Assembly (NCBI RefSeq): GCF_000381265.1
Contig: NZ_KB906254.1
Location: 310,001 to 374,000 of the forward strand
DNA length: 64,000 nucleotides
Origin: Curvibacter lanceolatus ATCC 14669
GTDB taxonomy: Bacteria; Pseudomonadota; Gammaproteobacteria; Burkholderiales; Burkholderiaceae_C
Reading direction: 5' to 3'
Within the stretch, counting starts at the first letter, position 1. Each line of letters opens with the position of its first letter. Shown here piece after piece: positions 6,882 to 15,084 of the stretch. The notes under the pieces were generated by a model. That model did not search any database. It saw only the letters and a list, made by a program, of their open reading frames with translations, and was not told the origin of the DNA. The position numbers and the translations under genes are program-made.

Positions 6882-7582
6882 CCAACGCAGCACCGGTGCC
6901 GAAGCCCAAGAAACCCACACCGCCCGCCGCCGGCCCCGCGCCCGAGGCTCCAGAACCCCGCACGATAGAGGAGGCCTACACCGCTGCCATCGTCTCCAGC
7001 CACCTCCGTGTCGAGGCCGATCGCCCAGGCGCCGCCGACTTCCTGATTGCTGCCGGCTGGAGCCAGAGCCGCATTGGCCTGGCCATGCTGCGCCTGCACA
7101 CCGAGTGGGAGCGTGCGGCCAAGCCCCGACCGGTGAGCAAGGAAGCCGTCGAGCGCATCGCCAAAGAGGTGCCCAGAACCGTGAAAGTGGCCCCCCCACA
7201 CCCAGCAACGCAGCAGGCCAGAGCCCAGGCTGAGGTTGATCGCTGGGAGGCCAACGAATGGATACTGGTGATCCAGCAGCTCAAGTCTTGGAAGGGAGTG
7301 GCCGCCATCCTGACCGGCCAGATGGACAAGTGGAAGGTGCACGACCCCAGCGCCAAGGCATCCAAGGTGATCCTGTGGTGGATGAACCAGAACTGCCCGG
7401 CCTGCAACGGCACGAAGCTGGGCCCCAGCGGCCGGGGGGCCATGTGCCGCCCCTGCAAGGGCACGGGCAAGACCCAGCCCCCATTCGGTGAAGACGGAAA
7501 GCGCCTGGCCAACTGGATTGACTGCTGTGTCGAGCTGGCCCGGGGGAACATCGGGCAGCGCCGCAGCGGGGGGAAGCGCTGA
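6878..7582 (+). CDS. Antitermination protein Q-like (DnaJ-type zinc finger)
   Basis: 234 residues, GTG start at 6878 (GTGA overlap, AAAGGAG 10 bases upstream). Residues 1-30 are a Pro/Ala-rich tail; a helical domain follows; residues ~170-200 contain CPACNGTKLGPSGRG and CRPCKGTGK, two CxxCxGxG halves as in the DnaJ-like zinc finger of phage 82/phi80 Q antiterminators. It is the last gene before a promoter, a short leader and a terminator, which is exactly where Q lies relative to pR'. Q binds near the late promoter, loads on RNA polymerase and makes it terminator-resistant. The late operon here contains many intrinsic terminators, so such a factor is needed. Confidence 0.6.
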   Translation: MTNAAPVPKPKKPTPPAAGPAPEAPEPRTIEEAYTAAIVSSHLRVEADRPGAADFLIAAGWSQSRIGLAMLRLHTEWERAAKPRPVSKEAVERIAKEVPRTVKVAPPHPATQQARAQAEVDRWEANEWILVIQQLKSWKGVAAILTGQMDKWKVHDPSAKASKVILWWMNQNCPACNGTKLGPSGRGAMCRPCKGTGKTQPPFGEDGKRLANWIDCCVELARGNIGQRRSGGKR

Positions 7583-7595
7583 AAGAGGAGGGGGG

Positions 7596-7624
7596 TTGCA
7601 TACCTCCCTCAAAAAAGGTATCAT
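7596..7624 (+). promoter_or_regulatory. pR'-like late promoter
   Basis: TTGCAT (7596-7601), 17-bp spacer, TATCAT (7619-7624): the -10 matches 5 of 6 consensus bases and spacing is ideal. It begins 13 bp after the stop of the Q-like gene, where the late promoter of a lambdoid phage should be. Predicted start of transcription is about 7631. Confidence 0.65.
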
Positions 7625-7630
7625 CGGCGC

Positions 7631-7763
7631 CGCTGATCGCCGGAGGTGCTTATCTCCATGCCCACGAATCTCTGCCGACTTGAGCCCCGGACCGCCACGT
7701 AAGCACCGGGGATCGCTCTCGCAGGATTCGTGCGCCCAGAAACACCCGCCTCGGAGGGTTTTT
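7631..7763 (+). ncRNA. Late leader RNA (6S-like) ending at a tR'-like terminator
   Basis: Between the promoter and a terminator lie ~130 nt without a gene but with strong pairing: GGAG/CTCC (7641-7656), CACGAATC (about 7662-7669) with GATTCGTG (about 7725-7732), and CCCCGG with CCGGGG inside it. The transcript ends at the hairpin at 7741-7763. In lambda, the equivalent 194-nt 6S RNA terminates at tR' unless Q acts. Structure was judged by eye. Confidence 0.5.
7741..7763 (+). terminator. tR'-like terminator
   Basis: ACCC (7744-7747) pairs with GGGT (7756-7759), with weaker extension on both sides, followed by five T residues (7759-7763). The hairpin is short, so the call leans on its position after the promoter and leader. 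Confidence 0.5.
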
Positions 7764-8032
7764 GCTTTCAAGCCTGCTGACTTCAATGACCTGTGCCCTG
7801 ACTCATTTTGAGGATCGGGGAAGCCGGGGGCCTGATGGCCGAAGTGAAGCCTGCGATAGTCAGCAGCCTTGAGAGTGAATGCGGATGATGACCGCGACCT
7901 TGTTGATGTGGCGTGTGCGTGAGTTCGAGCAAGCCACCAGGGGCTCACAAGCAGGAAATGCATCACCTGCCACTCCATGGGGTGCAAGTCCCACAAGCCA
8001 TCTGGGTGAAAGGCCCCCGGAGCCAAATTCAA
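7764..8032. other. Gene-free stretch before tRNA-Tyr
   Basis: About 270 bp without a credible reading frame. It contains one clear hairpin (GCAGG ... CCTGC around 7952-7971) and a T-arm-like segment near 7979-7994 that does not complete a tRNA. It may hold processing signals for the downstream tRNA, or packaging signals; nothing can be proven by eye. Confidence 0.4.
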
Positions 8033-8119
8033 GGATTGCGGGCGGCGCTGGCGACCGCAGCAGACTGTAAATCTGTAGCCCTCCGGGGCAGCGGGGTTCG
8101 AGTCCCTGGCGATCCACCA
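8033..8119 (+). tRNA. tRNA-Tyr (anticodon GTA), phage-borne
   Basis: A complete 87-nt class II tRNA. Acceptor GGATTGC (8033-8039) pairs with GCGATCC (8109-8115), one G-U; D stem GCGG/CCGC; anticodon arm GCAGA-CTGTAAA-TCTGT with anticodon GTA at 8067-8069; 14-nt variable arm; T arm CGGGG-TTCGAGT-CCCTG; discriminator A and encoded CCA (8117-8119). It lies in the late leader of prophage 1, not at an attachment site, so it is cargo read with the late transcript. Confidence 0.9.
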
Positions 8120-8135
8120 ATTCAAGCGGCACCCA

Positions 8136-8432
8136 ATGCAACCCAAGTTCGTCTACCTGCTGTGGCAGCATGAAGAGAGCGGCCCTGAAGACCTGATGGC
8201 CACCCTCGACAAAGGCAACTTGTTGGCGATGTTCGACCGCTGGTATGAGGCGTGCCGTGGCCAAAACCCCCATGTCACAGGCGATTGGCTGGAGCGCTGC
8301 AAAAAGCAAGAAGCTGAATACCGCGCAGCACTGGCCGAAAAGCTCAGCCTGCCCGATCAGGAGGAGATTTACCCTCTGACCAAGGGCTGGGGCGGCTGGC
8401 ACTTCCAGATCAAGGAATTGGACGTCTCATGA
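8136..8432 (+). CDS. Hypothetical protein downstream of tRNA-Tyr
   Basis: 98 residues starting 17 bases after the tRNA. Acidic, tryptophan-rich (YLLWQHEESGPEDLMATLDK; KGWGGWHFQIKEL), no domain recognised. Coupled by ATGA to the next gene. Confidence 0.5.
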   Translation: MQPKFVYLLWQHEESGPEDLMATLDKGNLLAMFDRWYEACRGQNPHVTGDWLERCKKQEAEYRAALAEKLSLPDQEEIYPLTKGWGGWHFQIKELDVS

Positions 8433-8662
8433 AGATCGGCGGCGCAAAATTTCGGCGTATCAGCAAGCGCCGGCAGAAGATCCAGCTCAAGAAGCAGGTC
8501 AAGGCCGCGCTGATGCCGGGTTTCGGGCGTGAGCATGATCCGATGCGCTATCAGGTAGCCGAAGCGGCGGCAAAGCTCTGGGGGCGAAAGATCTGCCTTA
8601 TTCCCACTCTGAAAATTCGAATTCCTGCGTCGCAAGGTTTTGATCAAGCCATCTCGGCGTAG
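8429..8662 (+). CDS. Hypothetical basic protein
   Basis: 77 residues, ATGA overlap with the upstream gene. The N-terminus is strongly basic (KFRRISKRRQKIQLKKQVKA), suggesting nucleic-acid contact. No family recognised. The following 130 bases are a hairpin-rich non-coding element. Confidence 0.45.
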   Translation: MKIGGAKFRRISKRRQKIQLKKQVKAALMPGFGREHDPMRYQVAEAAAKLWGRKICLIPTLKIRIPASQGFDQAISA

Positions 8663-8667
8663 GTGAC

Positions 8668-8785
8668 GCCGGCAAGACCGGCTTCCAGCGGGCCGAATAC
8701 ATCGGGCATAAATGCGGGTGAAATACCGCCGGATCGCGTAACCGGCAATCAATTCAAAGCCTTCAGTCAATACCTGAGGGCTTTT
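8668..8785 (+). ncRNA. Candidate structured RNA with its own terminator
   Basis: Five consecutive hairpins in 118 nt without a gene: GCCGG-CAAGA-CCGGC (8668-8682), CCGA-ATACA-TCGG (8693-8705), GCGG...CCGC (8714-8729), GCCGG...CCGGC (8728-8746), and a terminator AGCCTTCAG...CTGAGGGCT (8758-8782) followed by TTT. The first and fourth stems have the same arms, so they can swap partners, and the third and fourth overlap. That suggests a switch or a discrete small RNA before the packaging genes. No known family was recognised. Confidence 0.5.
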
Positions 8786-8991
8786 CTGTTTGCGCCGCCG
8801 CTGTGGCCCAGGGTTAGCGCCTGGGCGGGCCACCATGAAAACTCCCTGAGATATCCAATAACGCTGCTTGATGCGATCGCAGCGACGGCGCACCTTTTTA
8901 CGCAGGGCCTCCCTCCACCCCCATCTGCCGCAGCCACTGAGCCGCCCGCACTACAGGGAAGAGCCCTGCACCAATTCCCTGGACAAATGGC
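8786..8991. other. Gene-free stretch upstream of terminase genes
   Basis: No convincing gene. It contains a strong hairpin GCCCAGG-GTTAGCG-CCTGGGC (8806-8826), which could be a protein-binding or packaging site given its position shortly before the small terminase gene. Confidence 0.35.
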
Positions 8992-9177
8992 ATGAGCAAC
9001 CCGCCACCTCCACCGCCAATGCCATCGGTACTCCCTGCGTTGCAGCATCTGCAGAATGCCAAGGCAGCTCTTGAGCGTCCTGCTTGGAGCCCCTCCCAGG
9101 TGGAGGATCAGATCCGCAGCGCTGAATTCTTTATCGCCAAGGCGAAGCTGGCCCTTCAGGGCGGAACTACGCCGTAA
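8992..9177 (+). CDS. Small hypothetical protein before TerS
   Basis: 61 residues from ATG 8992. Six consecutive prolines near the N-terminus, then a helical part (ALQHLQNAKAALERPAWSPS, then QVEDQIRSAEFFIAKAKLAL) whose amphipathic pattern looks genuine. Small helical proteins of this kind precede terminase genes in related prophages. Function unknown. Confidence 0.45.
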   Translation: MSNPPPPPPMPSVLPALQHLQNAKAALERPAWSPSQVEDQIRSAEFFIAKAKLALQGGTTP

Positions 9178-9195
9178 CCATCTTCCAAAGACGCC

Positions 9196-9723
9196 ATGGC
9201 CCGCCCCTCAAAGCTCACCGAAACCCAATGGGAAGAGATCCGCAAGCGGCTCTTGGCCGGGGAGAAGGCTGCAGACCTTGCGCGTGAGTTCGGCGTTTCG
9301 AAGGCCGCGATCAGTACGAGAGTTTCGAAACGAATCGAAACCATAAAAACCGTTGCAAATCAAATAGTTACCGCAGATCAGGCGCTGCGTTCACTTTCGA
9401 TTTCTGAACAGCGTGATGCTCTGACCCTGGCTGATGACCTGAAATCCATCAGCAAGAACCTGGCATCGGCGGCCCGCTACGGCGCTGCGACTGCCCACCG
9501 CCTGAGCGCGCTGGCCAACTCACAGACCGAACTGGTTGACGACGCCGACCCGCTGAGCACTTCCGCCCAGTTGAAGAGCGTGGCGATGCTGCAGAGCCTG
9601 GCCAACGAGGCCGCCAAGACGCCGCTGAACCTTCTGGCCGCCAACAAGGAAGAAGTCGCCCGCGTGAACCGAGGCGACGCGGACAAGAAGCCGCTGACCC
9701 TGAGCGACCTCTACGACGACTGA
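9196..9723 (+). CDS. Terminase small subunit
   Basis: 175 residues. An N-terminal helix-turn-helix (residues 8-45, LTETQWEEIRKRLLAGEKAA, then LAREFGVSKAAISTRV) is the DNA-recognition domain that selects the packaging site; the rest is helical and should form the oligomeric ring, with a short C-terminal segment for contact with the large subunit. It ends 4 bases before the TerL gene, which confirms the assignment. Confidence 0.75.
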   Translation: MARPSKLTETQWEEIRKRLLAGEKAADLAREFGVSKAAISTRVSKRIETIKTVANQIVTADQALRSLSISEQRDALTLADDLKSISKNLASAARYGAATAHRLSALANSQTELVDDADPLSTSAQLKSVAMLQSLANEAAKTPLNLLAANKEEVARVNRGDADKKPLTLSDLYDD

Positions 9724-9727
9724 CCCC

Positions 9728-11083
9728 ATGGCAAAGCTCAACCCGGCGCTGCGAGACTTCTGGCGCCGGCGGGCACGCATCCGGGTGCTGTACGGTGGCC
9801 GCTCAAGCTCCAAGAGCTGGGACGCGGCCGGCATGGTCACCTACATGGCCAGCAAAGCGCGAATTCGCGTTCTGTGCACGCGTCAGTTTCAGAACAAGAT
9901 CGAGGAGTCGGTCTACACCCTGCTGAAGATCCAGATCGAGCGACTGGGCCTTCAGGATAAGTTTGAGATCTTGAACAACAAGATCACCTGCCTGGAGACG
10001 GGCAGCGAGTTCCTGTTTTACGGCCTGTGGCGGTCCATCGATGAAGTCAAGTCGCTGGAGGGCATTGACATCCTCTGGATTGAGGAAGCCCACAACCTCA
10101 CCGAAGAGCAGTGGAAGATCTTGGAGCCGACCATCCGCAAGGAAGGCAGCCAGATCTGGATCATCTTCAACCCCAGGCTGGCGACCGACTTCGTCTACAA
10201 GCGCTTCGTTCGCAACCCGCCGCCCGATGCCGTGGTGCGCAAGATCAACTACGACGAGAACCCGTTCTTGTCGGAGACGATGCGCAAGGTCATTGAGGCT
10301 GCCAAGGCTGAGGATGAAGAGGAATACCGTCACGTCTACCTGGGTGAACCCAAGGATGACGACGACATGGCTGTGTTCAAGCGCAGTCACCTGATGACGG
10401 CGATTGATGCCCACAAGACGCTTGGCATTGAAATAGCCGGGGCTCGAAGCCTGGGTTTTGACGTTGCCGACGCTGGCGACGACTCCTGCGCGATGGTCGA
10501 ATCTCACGGCCCGCTGACTTCCTGGGCCCGCCTCTGGAAGGCCAAGGAAGACGAACTGCTGAAGTCTTGCGCCCTGGTGTGGAAGACGGCGCGCGACCGT
10601 GACGACGACATCATCTACGACGCTATCGGCGTCGGGGCCTCGGCGGGCGCGAAGTTCAACGAGCTCAACGCCGAGCACGGAAAGCGCATCGCGCATTCCA
10701 AGTTCCTGGCCGGCGGGGCGGTGTTCAAGCCTGATCAGCTCTACCCGGGCACCAAGGTCAAGAACCGCGACTACTTCGCCAACATCAAGGCCCAGGCCTG
10801 GTGGATGACGGCCGACCGGGTGCGCAACACCTTTGCCGCGGTGAAGGATGGTCGGACATTCGACCCCAGCGACCTGCTGTTTCTCGACTCATCCATGCCC
10901 TACCTGGACGAGATGATCGAGGAGCTGTGCATACCCAAGCGCGACTTCGACAGCGCTGGGCGTGTGAAGGTCGAGAGCAAAAAAGACCTTGCCAAACGGG
11001 ACATTGCGTCCCCCAACCTTGCCGACGCTTTCATCATGGCCCACGCGGGCCCGATGCTGCGTGCGCGCTCTTTCTTCGGCTGA
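9728..11083 (+). CDS. terL: Terminase large subunit (PBSX/phage_TerL family)
   Basis: 451 residues. The ATPase domain has Walker A GGRSSSKS (residues 23-30) and Walker B ILWIEEAH (115-122); the RNase H-like nuclease domain opens with LGFDVADAGDDS (around 240) and closes with SPNLADAFIMA, giving the expected acidic triad. It packages DNA into the prohead and cuts the concatemer. Typical length for PBSX-type large terminases. Portal follows after 2 bases. Confidence 0.92.
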   Translation: MAKLNPALRDFWRRRARIRVLYGGRSSSKSWDAAGMVTYMASKARIRVLCTRQFQNKIEESVYTLLKIQIERLGLQDKFEILNNKITCLETGSEFLFYGLWRSIDEVKSLEGIDILWIEEAHNLTEEQWKILEPTIRKEGSQIWIIFNPRLATDFVYKRFVRNPPPDAVVRKINYDENPFLSETMRKVIEAAKAEDEEEYRHVYLGEPKDDDDMAVFKRSHLMTAIDAHKTLGIEIAGARSLGFDVADAGDDSCAMVESHGPLTSWARLWKAKEDELLKSCALVWKTARDRDDDIIYDAIGVGASAGAKFNELNAEHGKRIAHSKFLAGGAVFKPDQLYPGTKVKNRDYFANIKAQAWWMTADRVRNTFAAVKDGRTFDPSDLLFLDSSMPYLDEMIEELCIPKRDFDSAGRVKVESKKDLAKRDIASPNLADAFIMAHAGPMLRARSFFG

Positions 11084-11085
11084 CT

Positions 11086-12582
11086 ATGTTCGACTGGTTC
11101 CGCAAATCTGAGACGAAACAACCGGCTCAGACGCCCGAGAACCGTCGTTTGCCGAGCTTCTTCAGCACCCACGCTGCGGAGGCCGGCCAGTCCCTGGTGA
11201 ACTCGCGGGATGTGATCCACGGCTTGATTAATCAGGCCCCTAAGCTTGTCACAGCATCGGCCCAGGATTCATCCGACGGCAACACTCTTTCGCTCAAGCA
11301 GCAGCTGAACTTCGGCGGCATGAACGAGGTGCTGGGCGCCTGGTACGCAAGCCAGAGCTTCATCGGCTACCAGTACGCGGCTATGCTGGCCCAGAACTGG
11401 CTGATCAACAAGTGCTGCACCATGCCCGGCCGAGATGCCGTGCGCAACGGGTTCGAAATCGTGGCCGCCGATGGTCAAGAGATCGACCCGGCAGCGATGA
11501 CGATCCTGCGCCGGTACGACAAGGCCTTCAAACTGCGCTGGAATCTGGAGCAGTTCATCCGCATGGGTCGCATCTTCGGCGTGCGTATCGCTCTGTTCCG
11601 AGTGCAGTCCCAAGACCCGGAATATTACGAAAAGCCGTTCAACCCGGACGGCGTGACGCCAGGCTCCTACAAAGGCATCGTGCAGGTCGACCCCTACTGG
11701 GTTGTCCCGCAGCTTGAGCAGCACGCGGTGGCGAACCCGGAAACGCTGCATTTTTACGAGCCCACCTGGTGGATCATCAACGGAAAGAAGTACCACCGGT
11801 CCCACCTGGTGATCTTCCGCAATGCCGAGCCGCCCGACCTGCTGAAACCGGCCTACCTCTACGGCGGCATCCCGGTGCCCCAGCAGATCATGGAGCGGGT
11901 CTACGCAGCCGAGCGCGTGGCGAACGAAGCCCCGCAACTGGCCCAGACCAAGCGCACCACGGTGTGGCGCACGGCCATGGACACGTTCATCGGCAAGGGC
12001 GAGGAGGCCTTCGAGGCCTTGAACCGCTGGGTGTCCTTCCGAGACAACTACGGGGTCAAGCTGGGCGACAAGGAAGGCGACGACTTCCAGCAGTTCGACA
12101 CCTCGCTGGCCGACCTGGACACGGTCATCATGACCCAGTACCAGATCGTTGCTGCCGCGGCGAATGTTCCTGCGACCAAGCTTCTTGGCACCACCCCGAA
12201 GGGCTTCAACTCCACCGGCGAGTACGAGGAATCGAACTACCACGAAGAGCTGGAGAGCATCCAAGAGCACGACCTGACGCCTCTCATTGAGCGTCACCAC
12301 CTGCTGGTGATGCGCTCTTTCGTGCGCCCGAAGGTGCAGATGCCCGAGCAGATCGACATCACCGTCGAGTGGCGCCCGGTGGATAGCCCGACCGCGAAGG
12401 AACAGGCTGAAACCAACCTGGTGAAGGCTCAGACCGGCCAAGCCCTGGTAGCCAGCGGCGCCATCAGCAACGAAGACGAACGCCAGCGCATCGCCCGCGA
12501 CCCGACATCAGGCTATGCCGGCATCGAGCTGGGCGACCAGGGCGGACCTGATCCATACGACGACGATGACGACCTTGAATAA
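11086..12582 (+). CDS. Portal protein (DUF1073 family)
   Basis: 498 residues from ATG 11086. The core from residue ~60 (LNFGGMNEVLGAWYASQSFI, GYQYAAMLAQNWLINKCCTM) and the distal KLLGTTPKGFNSTGEYE motif are characteristic of the DUF1073 portal family. This forms the dodecameric DNA-entry vertex. Some DUF1073 database entries carry an 'anti-CBASS Acb1' label because that domain is fused in certain phages; no extra catalytic domain is visible here. The C-terminus ends in an acidic tail overlapping the MuF start by 17 bases. Confidence 0.85.
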   Translation: MFDWFRKSETKQPAQTPENRRLPSFFSTHAAEAGQSLVNSRDVIHGLINQAPKLVTASAQDSSDGNTLSLKQQLNFGGMNEVLGAWYASQSFIGYQYAAMLAQNWLINKCCTMPGRDAVRNGFEIVAADGQEIDPAAMTILRRYDKAFKLRWNLEQFIRMGRIFGVRIALFRVQSQDPEYYEKPFNPDGVTPGSYKGIVQVDPYWVVPQLEQHAVANPETLHFYEPTWWIINGKKYHRSHLVIFRNAEPPDLLKPAYLYGGIPVPQQIMERVYAAERVANEAPQLAQTKRTTVWRTAMDTFIGKGEEAFEALNRWVSFRDNYGVKLGDKEGDDFQQFDTSLADLDTVIMTQYQIVAAAANVPATKLLGTTPKGFNSTGEYEESNYHEELESIQEHDLTPLIERHHLLVMRSFVRPKVQMPEQIDITVEWRPVDSPTAKEQAETNLVKAQTGQALVASGAISNEDERQRIARDPTSGYAGIELGDQGGPDPYDDDDDLE

Positions 12583-13465
12583 ACCCAATCAGATGCGCGG
12601 CGGTGTGCTCACGCCCAGTGCCGCGATCCAGATTGAGTATTCGTCGGCCATCCTCGCCCTAGTGCGGCGCATGTGCGATGAGACCAAGCGGGTCATGAAG
12701 GCGGCTTTTGCTGAGAGCGTACACCACGCCGCGCAGGATGCAAAGGAGCGACCGCCGGCCCTGGAGGGCTTCCCTGACCCGGAAGACCAGCCCAAGCCCG
12801 AAGAGATCCGCGAGTACATCAAGAACCTCGGCCCCCGGGCGCGGATCGACCTGAACCACCTGATGCTCAAGTACGAGAAGGAGTTCAGTCGCACCGCCAA
12901 GAAGGCGACAAAGCGCATGGTGGCGCGCACGCTGAAAAGCAGCAGCGTCACCCTGGGCCTGTCCCTGCGCGAACTCTCGGACAAGCTGACCTTGAGCACG
13001 GACGTGTTCACCGACCAGCTGCAGGAGGTCGTACAGGCCAGCACCGCCGAGGCGGTGAGCCTGATCAAGCTGATCCCGCAGAAGTACCTCACCGAGGTGC
13101 AGGGCGCGGTTTCTCGCTCGATCACGTCGGGCAACGGGCTCAAGGACCTGGTGCCGTTCCTCAACCAGAAGTACGACCAGAACATCCGCCACGCCCGCAA
13201 CGTGTCGATGGACCAGACCCGCAAGGCCTATTCCAACATCAACGCGGCCCGGATGCAGGCCATCGGGGTGCGTGAGTACGAATGGGTGCACACGGGTGGC
13301 TCAGTCCATCCCCGCGAGAACCACCAGCGCATGAACGGCAAGGTTTTCAGCCTGGACGATCCGCCGGTCATCGGCGTGATGTACGGCCAGGAAGTTCGCG
13401 GAAAGCCCGGGGACCTGCCTTTCTGCCGATGCCAGATGCGGCCAATCATCAAATTCGAGGAGTAG
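12566..13465 (+). CDS. MuF-like head morphogenesis protein
   Basis: 299 residues from ATG 12566. The C-terminal third ([54 protein letters not shown]) is the SPP1 gp7/MuF domain. MuF proteins are minor head proteins bound to the portal and can be injected with DNA. No toxin domain is fused at the C-terminus. The upstream start at 12515 is in another part of the portal reading frame and is not preferred. Confidence 0.85.
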   Translation: MTTLNKPNQMRGGVLTPSAAIQIEYSSAILALVRRMCDETKRVMKAAFAESVHHAAQDAKERPPALEGFPDPEDQPKPEEIREYIKNLGPRARIDLNHLMLKYEKEFSRTAKKATKRMVARTLKSSSVTLGLSLRELSDKLTLSTDVFTDQLQEVVQASTAEAVSLIKLIPQKYLTEVQGAVSRSITSGNGLKDLVPFLNQKYDQNIRHARNVSMDQTRKAYSNINAARMQAIGVREYEWVHTGGSVHPRENHQRMNGKVFSLDDPPVIGVMYGQEVRGKPGDLPFCRCQMRPIIKFEE

Positions 13466-13469
13466 GCCA

Positions 13470-15080
13470 ATGCCACCCACCACCGACCCCGCACAAGTCG
13501 AGGCGGTCACTGCTGCTGCGCCCGTTGCGGCCGGCATTCTCTACCGCGCCGACACAGGCCGGGTTTTGCTGCTGAAGCGCGGCATGGGCGGCAATCACCC
13601 TGGCACCTGGGCGTTTCCTGGGGGCGGCATCGAAGAGGGTGAATCGCCCCTGGAGGCAGCCATCCGCGAATCTCGCGAGGAAACCGCGCATACCCCGGCC
13701 GCCGGCCTGGAACTGCTTGGAACCACGCCTGATGGTGTGTTTCAAGTATTCCTCTGCGCCGGTGAGCCCGAGTTCTTCCCGACCCTGAACGCCGAGCATG
13801 ACGGCTACGTCTGGGCATTGCCTGACGACCAGCCGCAGCCGCTGCACCCTGGTGTGGCCGACTGGCTGACGGCATCGGTGGCTGACGACGCCCCCGGTGA
13901 TGACCAGGTGAGCGGCATGGATGAGGCGCTGGGCGTGCGCCTGCAGATCGGTGACGCCTGGGCTGCCGACAAGGCCAGCGCGCGACAGATGGACGTGAAC
14001 GGCTGGTTCGAAGTGAAGGCCAACCCGATCAGCAAGGTCGGCGTCTTCCCCTACACCGGCCGGCAGATCCCAGGCGCACCTGACCCCAACAAGATCTACA
14101 TGGTCTACCGGCCTGCCGAGGAATTGGCATCCACCGAGACCCTGGAGTCCCTGAAGCTGATCCCGTGGATCGACAACCACGTCATGCTGGGCTCCGAAGA
14201 AGCGGGCATGACCCCCGCCGAACGCAAAGGCGTGCAGGGCGTGACCGGCGAAGACGTGTTCTTCGAAGACGGCGTTGTCCGCGCCAATCTGAAAGTGTTC
14301 TCCGAGTCCATGGCCAACGCCATCGATGCAGGAAAAACCGAGTTGTCTCTCGGATACCGATGCAGGTACGACCCGACCCCCGGCGAGTTCGAGGGCCAGG
14401 CTTACGACTACGTGCAGCGGGACATCCGCGGCAATCACCTTGCCCTGGTTGACGCCGGGCGCATGGGCCCTGACGTGGCTGTTCTTGACAGCGCCGACGA
14501 GCCGAAACCACCAACCCCTGAAGAAGGAGCCGCTATGGCTGATGAAAACAAAGAGGGCGGCTCCGGCTTGACGCTGGAACAGGCCCTGAAGGCAATCGAG
14601 CAGGTGATGCCTGCGCTGAAGATGCTGCAAGAACATGCTGCCGGCAAGACTGCCGACCCGGCCCCGTCGGCTGACACCGACCCGAACGCTGATCCCGACA
14701 AGGATCCGAACGCCCAGGACGCCGACCAAGACATGCCCGAGGGCAAGAAGCCTGACCAGGACAAGCCCGGCACCGGCATGGATTCCGGCATGACCTTCAA
14801 GTCGTTCGCCGCCCAGGCCGCCCGCCGCGACCGCTTGGCCGTCGCCCTGAGCAAGCACATCGGCACTTTCGACCATGCCGAAATGACCGAATCCGAGGTG
14901 GCCGCCTACGGCGTGAAGAAGCTGGGCCTGAGCGTTGCCGCCGGCCAAGAAGCTGCCGCCCTGGCTGGCTACCTCGCCGCCGCCGTCGATCCCGCATCGA
15001 AGGCCGTCCCCACCCACGCTCAAGACGGCGCTGTCAAGAAGTCCAACTTCGTGACCCGTCACCTGGGCAAGCAGGAGTAA
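13470..15080 (+). CDS. Nudix hydrolase fused to DUF2213 capsid-maturation protein
   Basis: 536 residues. Residues ~18-125 form a Nudix domain with box [20 protein letters not shown] followed by ETA (residues 51-73); the metal-binding REx2EE glutamates are present. Residues ~165-345 ([72 protein letters not shown]) are the DUF2213 domain, associated with prohead protease/scaffold function. A low-complexity acidic stretch (400-450) and a helical tail resemble a scaffold. Standard DUF2213 proteins lack the Nudix part. Position between MuF and the decoration/capsid genes fits a head assembly role; the Nudix substrate is unknown. Confidence 0.85.
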   Translation: MPPTTDPAQVEAVTAAAPVAAGILYRADTGRVLLLKRGMGGNHPGTWAFPGGGIEEGESPLEAAIRESREETAHTPAAGLELLGTTPDGVFQVFLCAGEPEFFPTLNAEHDGYVWALPDDQPQPLHPGVADWLTASVADDAPGDDQVSGMDEALGVRLQIGDAWAADKASARQMDVNGWFEVKANPISKVGVFPYTGRQIPGAPDPNKIYMVYRPAEELASTETLESLKLIPWIDNHVMLGSEEAGMTPAERKGVQGVTGEDVFFEDGVVRANLKVFSESMANAIDAGKTELSLGYRCRYDPTPGEFEGQAYDYVQRDIRGNHLALVDAGRMGPDVAVLDSADEPKPPTPEEGAAMADENKEGGSGLTLEQALKAIEQVMPALKMLQEHAAGKTADPAPSADTDPNADPDKDPNAQDADQDMPEGKKPDQDKPGTGMDSGMTFKSFAAQAARRDRLAVALSKHIGTFDHAEMTESEVAAYGVKKLGLSVAAGQEAAALAGYLAAAVDPASKAVPTHAQDGAVKKSNFVTRHLGKQE

Positions 15081-15084
15081 GACC

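Noticed and set aside
7952-8000. A possible second tRNA upstream of tRNA-Tyr
   Set aside because: There is a hairpin and a T-arm-like stretch, but no acceptor pairing and no proper anticodon loop.
6680-8146. A 488-codon minus-strand frame
   Set aside because: It covers the complement of the Q-like gene, the promoter and the tRNA-Tyr; Pro/Gly/Ala-rich composition is typical of antisense frames in high-GC DNA.
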